From the NCBI GenBank assembly GCA_048266425.1, contig JBLWZN010000015.1, positions 18,863-82,862 on the forward strand: a stretch of 64,000 nt of DNA, given 5' to 3'. Numbering within the stretch: position 1 is the first letter of the stretch; every line of letters begins with the position of its first letter. The stretch is from Cerina sp048266425. Its GTDB lineage: Bacteria > Bacteroidota > Bacteroidia > Flavobacteriales > Flavobacteriaceae. The notes under the pieces are model-generated. The model was not told the DNA's origin. It did no database searches and saw only the letters and a program-made list of their open reading frames with translations. Positions 60,161 through 64,000 of this stretch are shown here, one piece after another. Both the position numbers and the translations under genes were made by a program.

Positions 60161-60943
60161 CTATTTAATCACCCTAAAGGCACCCGTTCGAGAATCGAAC
60201 GTCAGGGTATCCGATGGGAATAGGGATTCAAAACTACGTTGTGCGATAAGTTCACACGGTTGGCCAAACGTACTTTTTTCTTTTTCCAAAATCAATATCT
60301 TATCGCAAAGTTGAATGGCCACCTCTATTTCATGGGTAGTAAATAAAATGGTTTTCTTAGTGGCATGCGCAATGTGCTGCAAGAGCTTAAGAAGGGAGAC
60401 CTTGTGGTACAGGTCCAGATGGGTCGTGGGCTCGTCCAATAGCATAATTGGCGTGTCTTGGGCCAAAGCCCGGGCGATCATCACTTTTTGCAATTGCCCA
60501 TCGCTTAGCTCATGGCATTTTTTGTTCTGGAGGTCCGCGACCCCGACCATTTCAATGGCGGATTCAATCTTTTTAATATCGATATCGGCTAAGGTTCCAA
60601 TCCAGTTGGTATAAGGTTGCCTGCCCAGGGCCACCAATTCCTGGACGGTCAGGTTTTTAGCCGTTACGGGTTCGGTAAGGACAATACTTATTTTGGAAGC
60701 AAGGCCTAAAGCGGTATGTTTTTCCAAATGTTTCCCTTCAATGGCAATGGCACCGGACAATTTTGGCTGCACCTTGCCCAAAGTGCGAAGCAAGGTAGAC
60801 TTACCTATGCCATTGACCCCCACGATGGCCACCAATTCCCCTTGAAGGACGGAAAAATTAATCCCTTTGGCAATAATGCTTTGTGTCCTTTTTTTGGCAT
60901 ATCCGACAGATAGATCGGTTGCGCTTAGGGCGATATTTGGAAT
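60161..60943 (-). CDS. ABC transporter ATP-binding protein (iron/B12 uptake type)
   Basis: An ATPase of the FecE/BtuD type. Walker A is GVNGIGKST, the signature is LSDGQLQKV, and Walker B is IMLLDEPTTHLD. It ends with a segment that is longer than usual (to FRVIK). The frame has no ATG, GTG or TTG until TTG at 60835, which is only a few residues before Walker A and would remove the first strands of the fold. The sequence upstream reads as a normal ABC N-terminus (IALSATDLSVGYA, then IIAKGINFSVLQGELVAIVG), so I extend it to an ATT at 60943. Start is uncertain (frame open to 61012). No permease gene lies next to it. Confidence 0.8.
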   Translation of the reverse strand: MPNIALSATDLSVGYAKKRTQSIIAKGINFSVLQGELVAIVGVNGIGKSTLLRTLGKVQPKLSGAIAIEGKHLEKHTALGLASKISIVLTEPVTAKNLTVQELVALGRQPYTNWIGTLADIDIKKIESAIEMVGVADLQNKKCHELSDGQLQKVMIARALAQDTPIMLLDEPTTHLDLYHKVSLLKLLQHIAHATKKTILFTTHEIEVAIQLCDKILILEKEKSTFGQPCELIAQRSFESLFPSDTLTFDSRTGAFRVIK

Positions 60944-60998
60944 TGTATTGTTGATGGGAAACGTTCTTGAAAGGTTTATATGTTGGGTTTGGGTTTGT

Positions 60999-62657
60999 TC
61001 AGTAAATATGAATCAAATGCCGTTTATCCAGAATCTGCTCCCTGGTATTGGGATTGAGAAATTTTGCCTGTAACCTGGTTATAGGAAATTGGTCTACGGT
61101 GTATTGATGGTCCCAATCGAATCCCGATTTGCGGAGTTCCGCCAACTCATGCTCCGTTACATACACCCAAATCCCTTTCTTTTTTTTAATTTCCATCATG
61201 GAAGCAATGATTAATGGCTTTTTATCATAGAAATCCAACGCCCACGTATGTTCTTCAGAGAGCTTATAGATATTATCTACAGGAATGGAATTTTGGGCAA
61301 CCACTTGGGCCATAGTAGATCCGCCTTGGTACTCCAATAGGGAGGGATAAAAATGGAGGTTTAGGATGGTATTCAATAAAACCGCAGTGCAAACCGAAAC
61401 GGTTACTATACGGGGATAAATGGCATCTGCCTTTACACAAAAATAGGCTACGCCTACAAATAATATTCCCAACCAAAGATAGTTCCAGGAGTTTTCGAAC
61501 CTAAAGACATAGAAACAGATTAGTGACGTTGCTACAAGGACGATGGCCAATATAAAATACTGAACACCAAGAAATATTTTTAAAGTTTTTTCCTTGTTTT
61601 TGGCATAAAGGCCAAATAAATAGGAGGCAGTCAGTACCGAAAATAATGGAATGGTTATGTTGAGGTAATGCGGCAGTTTAAACTGTGCAAAACTGATGAT
61701 AATAAAGATGAGGGTAACCCCTCCCAAGGTTAGAAATTCCTGTTCCGCCCCGAATTGAAATTTATTTTTAATAAAGACTTTTATTTTATCCCAGTAAGAG
61801 GCAATTCCGATGAATGTCCAGGGAAGGAAGACCCATAAAAAGGTGTGGAAAAAGAAAAAATAATCGCTACTGTTCTTTCCAACGCCTTCCCCGCTCAACC
61901 GTTCAAAGCTCTGTTCCCAAAAAATAAAGAATATACCGCTTCGGTGATCACGGCCGCGAATTACCTTTTCCGGGTGCAGATCAAATTGATGGTAATAAGC
62001 ATAAAGTATAGGTGTAATCGTGATGGCAAAAACGGCCAGTCCAACCAAAACCTTCCAATTTATCAAGGTATTCCATTTACGGGTGTAGGCCAAGTGGCAT
62101 AAAAGGGGCAAGCCAACGACCAAAAGGGCAATCTGACCTTTGGTCGAAAATGCAATTCCGGCTCCAAAGGCACCCCAAGCTATGTTGCTTAGGGCAGTTG
62201 TGTTAACGTAGGCAGCCAATTGCCAGATCGCAAAAACGGTAAATCCGGTGAGGACGGCATCGGTACGCACGTCTATATTTGAAAGCACAATGGTTTGGGC
62301 AGTTAAAAAAACGAGGGAGGACAGTTTGCCCACTTCCTTATTGTACAGCAGTTTTCCAAGACCATAGCAACTAAAAGCCCCTAAAAAAGACGCTAGTATC
62401 GCTGGGATCCGATACGCCCAGTCATGGATACCAAAAATTTTAAAGGATATGGCGGCCAGCCAGTAGTGCATATGGGGCTTATCCAGATATTCCTGTGGAC
62501 CTTTAAACAGGTTGATGAAATCGTGTTCTTGGACCATTCTCATGGCCATAACCGCAAACTGGGCGGAATCGTTTTCCATGAGGGGAACGAACATTCCGGC
62601 GATATAGACCAGAACGATGAGGAAAATTAAAATCCAATACCTCGAATTCGATATCAT
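60999..62657 (-). CDS. Family 39 glycosyltransferase (ArnT/PMT-like), membrane
   Basis: A 552-residue integral membrane glycosyltransferase with about 11 membrane segments and a C-terminal periplasmic part (from about 425). The N-terminal loop has the acidic motif PLMENDSAQFAVMAMRM (about 25-41) and DKPHMHYWLAA around residue 60, like the dolichyl/undecaprenyl-phosphate-sugar transferases of the ArnT type. It should transfer a sugar from a lipid-linked donor to a surface target such as lipid A. It overlaps the PAP2 gene by 4 bases; coupling with a PAP2 phosphatase fits lipid A or undecaprenyl-phosphate metabolism. Confidence 0.88.
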   Translation of the reverse strand: MISNSRYWILIFLIVLVYIAGMFVPLMENDSAQFAVMAMRMVQEHDFINLFKGPQEYLDKPHMHYWLAAISFKIFGIHDWAYRIPAILASFLGAFSCYGLGKLLYNKEVGKLSSLVFLTAQTIVLSNIDVRTDAVLTGFTVFAIWQLAAYVNTTALSNIAWGAFGAGIAFSTKGQIALLVVGLPLLCHLAYTRKWNTLINWKVLVGLAVFAITITPILYAYYHQFDLHPEKVIRGRDHRSGIFFIFWEQSFERLSGEGVGKNSSDYFFFFHTFLWVFLPWTFIGIASYWDKIKVFIKNKFQFGAEQEFLTLGGVTLIFIIISFAQFKLPHYLNITIPLFSVLTASYLFGLYAKNKEKTLKIFLGVQYFILAIVLVATSLICFYVFRFENSWNYLWLGILFVGVAYFCVKADAIYPRIVTVSVCTAVLLNTILNLHFYPSLLEYQGGSTMAQVVAQNSIPVDNIYKLSEEHTWALDFYDKKPLIIASMMEIKKKKGIWVYVTEHELAELRKSGFDWDHQYTVDQFPITRLQAKFLNPNTREQILDKRHLIHIY

Positions 62658-63223
62658 ACCTGATATTTCTGTTGCACAAAGATATATAACTTGACAAAGA
62701 TCCAGCCGAAAACCAAGCCAAAGAACATTCCTGTGACCACGTCCAATGGATAGTGGACCCCGATATAAATACGGCTATAGCCTACCAAAACGGCCCACAG
62801 AACAAGAAAGAGGCCGATAAACCTATATTTTTCCCTTAGAATATAAGTGAAAAAGAAAGCGACTGCCAAGGAATTGGCGGCATGGGCAGAAAAGTATCCA
62901 AATTGGCCCCCACAATACTCTTTTACAAGGCGCATAGACGGATATACGTCTGGGTCATGGCAAGGCCGCAGCCGATGAACACCATATTTAAAAAAATTGG
63001 CCAGTTGATCCGTCATTGTAATCATTATGACTATGGTCAATACTAGGATGACCGTTTTTCTGGGTCCGAGATTTTTATAGGCGAGTATCAATAAAACGGC
63101 GTACAACGGAATAGAACTCCATTTATTGGTTATAAACAACCAAAATGCATCCCAGGCTGGGTTCCCCAGGTTATTGAGGAAAAGGAACAGTTCCCTGTCG
63201 TGTTGTACAAGACTTTCGAGCAT
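62654..63223 (-). CDS. PAP2 family membrane phosphatase
   Basis: A 189-residue protein with about five membrane segments. The three phosphatase signature motifs are present: KYGVHRLRP (motif 1, about 92-100), SAHAANS (motif 2, where PSGH reads SAHA), and SRIYIGVHYPLDV (motif 3, with the catalytic His and Asp). It should dephosphorylate lipid phosphates such as undecaprenyl diphosphate or lipid A. The start is 5 bases after the 75-residue gene, and the end overlaps the GT39 gene by 4 bases, so all are one operon. Confidence 0.93.
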   Translation of the reverse strand: MLESLVQHDRELFLFLNNLGNPAWDAFWLFITNKWSSIPLYAVLLILAYKNLGPRKTVILVLTIVIMITMTDQLANFFKYGVHRLRPCHDPDVYPSMRLVKEYCGGQFGYFSAHAANSLAVAFFFTYILREKYRFIGLFLVLWAVLVGYSRIYIGVHYPLDVVTGMFFGLVFGWIFVKLYIFVQQKYQV

Positions 63224-63228
63224 GGATG

Positions 63229-63456
63229 TTAATCTTCGTATCTGGAAATCTCCCTGTCGTAGAAGGCCGTGGCTTGTTCTATGAGGGATTCTGATTCCGC
63301 TGCCAGTTCTTTTTCATCATCGGGGGAAAAATCCTCCAACCATTCCACCTCGTCATTTTCCAAGTTTATGATAAACCTTGGGTATTCCGTGTGCACCACA
63401 AAAATGGCGGTAGGATAATCGGTATTGTCGCCCAATAAAAATTTAGGAAATTCCAT
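63229..63456 (-). CDS. Small acidic conserved protein
   Basis: A 75-residue soluble and strongly acidic protein (MEFPKFLLGDNTDYPTAIFV, then EVEWLEDFSPDDEKELAAES). I do not recognise a domain. The conserved look of FVVHTEYPRFIINLENDEVEWL and the tight 5-base link to the PAP2 gene support it as a real gene. It is the first gene of the PAP2-GT39-ABC operon. Confidence 0.8.
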   Translation of the reverse strand: MEFPKFLLGDNTDYPTAIFVVHTEYPRFIINLENDEVEWLEDFSPDDEKELAAESESLIEQATAFYDREISRYED

Positions 63457-63769
63457 AGTTGTTCTTTATTTTATTTTTCCATTTTAACCCTTAACCCGCA
63501 ACTACATCGAAGAACCAAAGTTTGCGCTAAAAATAATGAATTGGCAGCAATTATCGACGGACTTTTCGGCAGAAACATAAATCTGTAAAGGTTAAATTTC
63601 ATGACTCATTTCATCTGTTCACTCTTGGATGAGTTGAAAAATCGATTTCGTAGGTTGAAAGCCCAGTGCGAATTTTATGAACGTAAACCAATTTTAGTAA
63701 TGTTCTTAGCTTATTGAATTTACCCATTTAACTAGATAATAGAGGATTCGATAATAGGATTAAATGATA
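63457..63769. other. Intergenic region with no visible feature
   Basis: 313 bases between two minus-strand genes. It should hold the promoter of the 75-residue gene and operon, but I do not see a good TAnnTTTG box near the start, nor a repeat array, a terminator or a gene. Confidence 0.35.
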
Positions 63770-64000
63770 TCACAAAAAGTTATAGCCAAGTAGAACGGAA
63801 AAATTATCGTCAAAAGTTGAGGTCCAATATTTATTATTTCCAAGAAAATCTCTCTTAGAATTATATCGAGCCTCAAGTGACCATTTAGAATGATAGCAAT
63901 ATCCAAATCCTATAGAATAATACCCCGTTGCTCCATCTATCTCAATATCGGAAATCCGACCCAATGCTGTAGGGGTCTCGAAATTTACTTCAGAGTTTGG
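63770..64000 (-). CDS. C-terminal part of an outer-membrane beta-barrel protein, runs off the window
   Basis: An open frame of 76 codons to the right edge, with the start beyond it. The sequence (YYSIGFGYCYHSKWSLEARY, then the end FSVLLGYNFL) shows alternating aromatic strands and a terminal hydrophobic residue, as in the last strands of small outer-membrane barrels. The TTG at 63964 is an internal Leu codon, not a start. The family cannot be named from this piece. Confidence 0.7.
   Translation of the reverse strand, partial: PNSEVNFETPTALGRISDIEIDGATGYYSIGFGYCYHSKWSLEARYNSKRDFLGNNKYWTSTFDDNFSVLLGYNFL

Noticed and set aside
1..64000. tRNA or rRNA genes, integrase, transposase
   Set aside because: No cloverleaf with a GTTCGAATC-type arm outside coding sequence, no rRNA-like sequence, and no recombinase or transposase motif was found on either strand.

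Overview
The window is about 64 kb of chromosomal DNA from a member of the Bacteroidota, almost certainly the family Flavobacteriaceae. The evidence is the content: TamL/TamB with a lipoprotein-type TamL, fused alpha/beta 2-oxoacid dehydrogenase E1, DUF4252 proteins behind an ECF sigma factor, a LETM1-related protein, SatD with DUF3307, many lipoproteins with short lipoboxes, and promoter boxes of the TAnnTTTG type. I see no tRNA or rRNA gene, CRISPR array, intact insertion sequence, prophage or plasmid function. Most of the window is ordinary, densely packed housekeeping and envelope DNA.

Layout. 1-5.6 kb: tamB and the start of tamL (minus). 6-9.9 kb: a mechanosensitive channel, a head-GIN (DUF2807) protein, an exported VOC protein and an S41 lipoprotein protease. 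10-12.7 kb: an ECF sigma operon (sigma factor, one-TM putative anti-sigma protein, two DUF4252 proteins) with a recognisable ECF promoter far upstream. 12.8-18.6 kb: a second MscS channel, then leuC-leuD-cimA/leuA-like-leuB on the minus strand; the synthase resembles citramalate synthase more than ordinary LeuA. 18.8-25.4 kb: recG, divergent from an M1 aminopeptidase plus two tandem patatin-like phospholipases. 25.6-34 kb: an OmpA-like protein that lacks the usual peptidoglycan-binding Asp, UvrD/PcrA helicase, a giant HEAT/cytochrome c lipoprotein, TsaC/Sua5 and a normal OmpA lipoprotein. 34-46.2 kb: glycosyltransferase, a standalone HsdR-N nuclease-fold protein beside holA, DoxX, fused E1, then a uvrA - LOG - degenerate M1 peptidase/beta-barrel operon. 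46.3-53.3 kb: a small Tudor-like protein, satD-DUF3307, LETM1-related protein, a DUF547 gene broken by one in-frame TAG, a glycosyltransferase, a two-domain VOC protein and a small membrane protein. 53.5-57.6 kb: oxidative pentose phosphate genes, gnd divergent from zwf-pgl. 57.6-64 kb: rmuC operon, then a four-gene minus operon (75-aa protein, PAP2 phosphatase, GT39, ABC ATPase) and the 3' end of an outer-membrane barrel gene.

The most unusual signal lies between genes. At about ten loci, starting at or a few tens of bases after a stop codon, there is a short array with a strict 7-base period (once 8). Each locus has a different unit: CCATCAA x3 at the leuC stop, TGCCAAC x4 at the rmuC stop, GCnnnnn-type units after cimA, nnnATAG units after zwf and after a glycosyltransferase gene, and a 28-base (4 x 7) superrepeat between a small gene and satD. 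I do not know a described name for these in Flavobacteriaceae. Other items worth checking are the nonsense-interrupted DUF547 gene, the citramalate-synthase-like residues in the leucine cluster, the pseudo-peptidase fused to a barrel, and an ABC ATPase with no ATG/GTG/TTG at its expected start.
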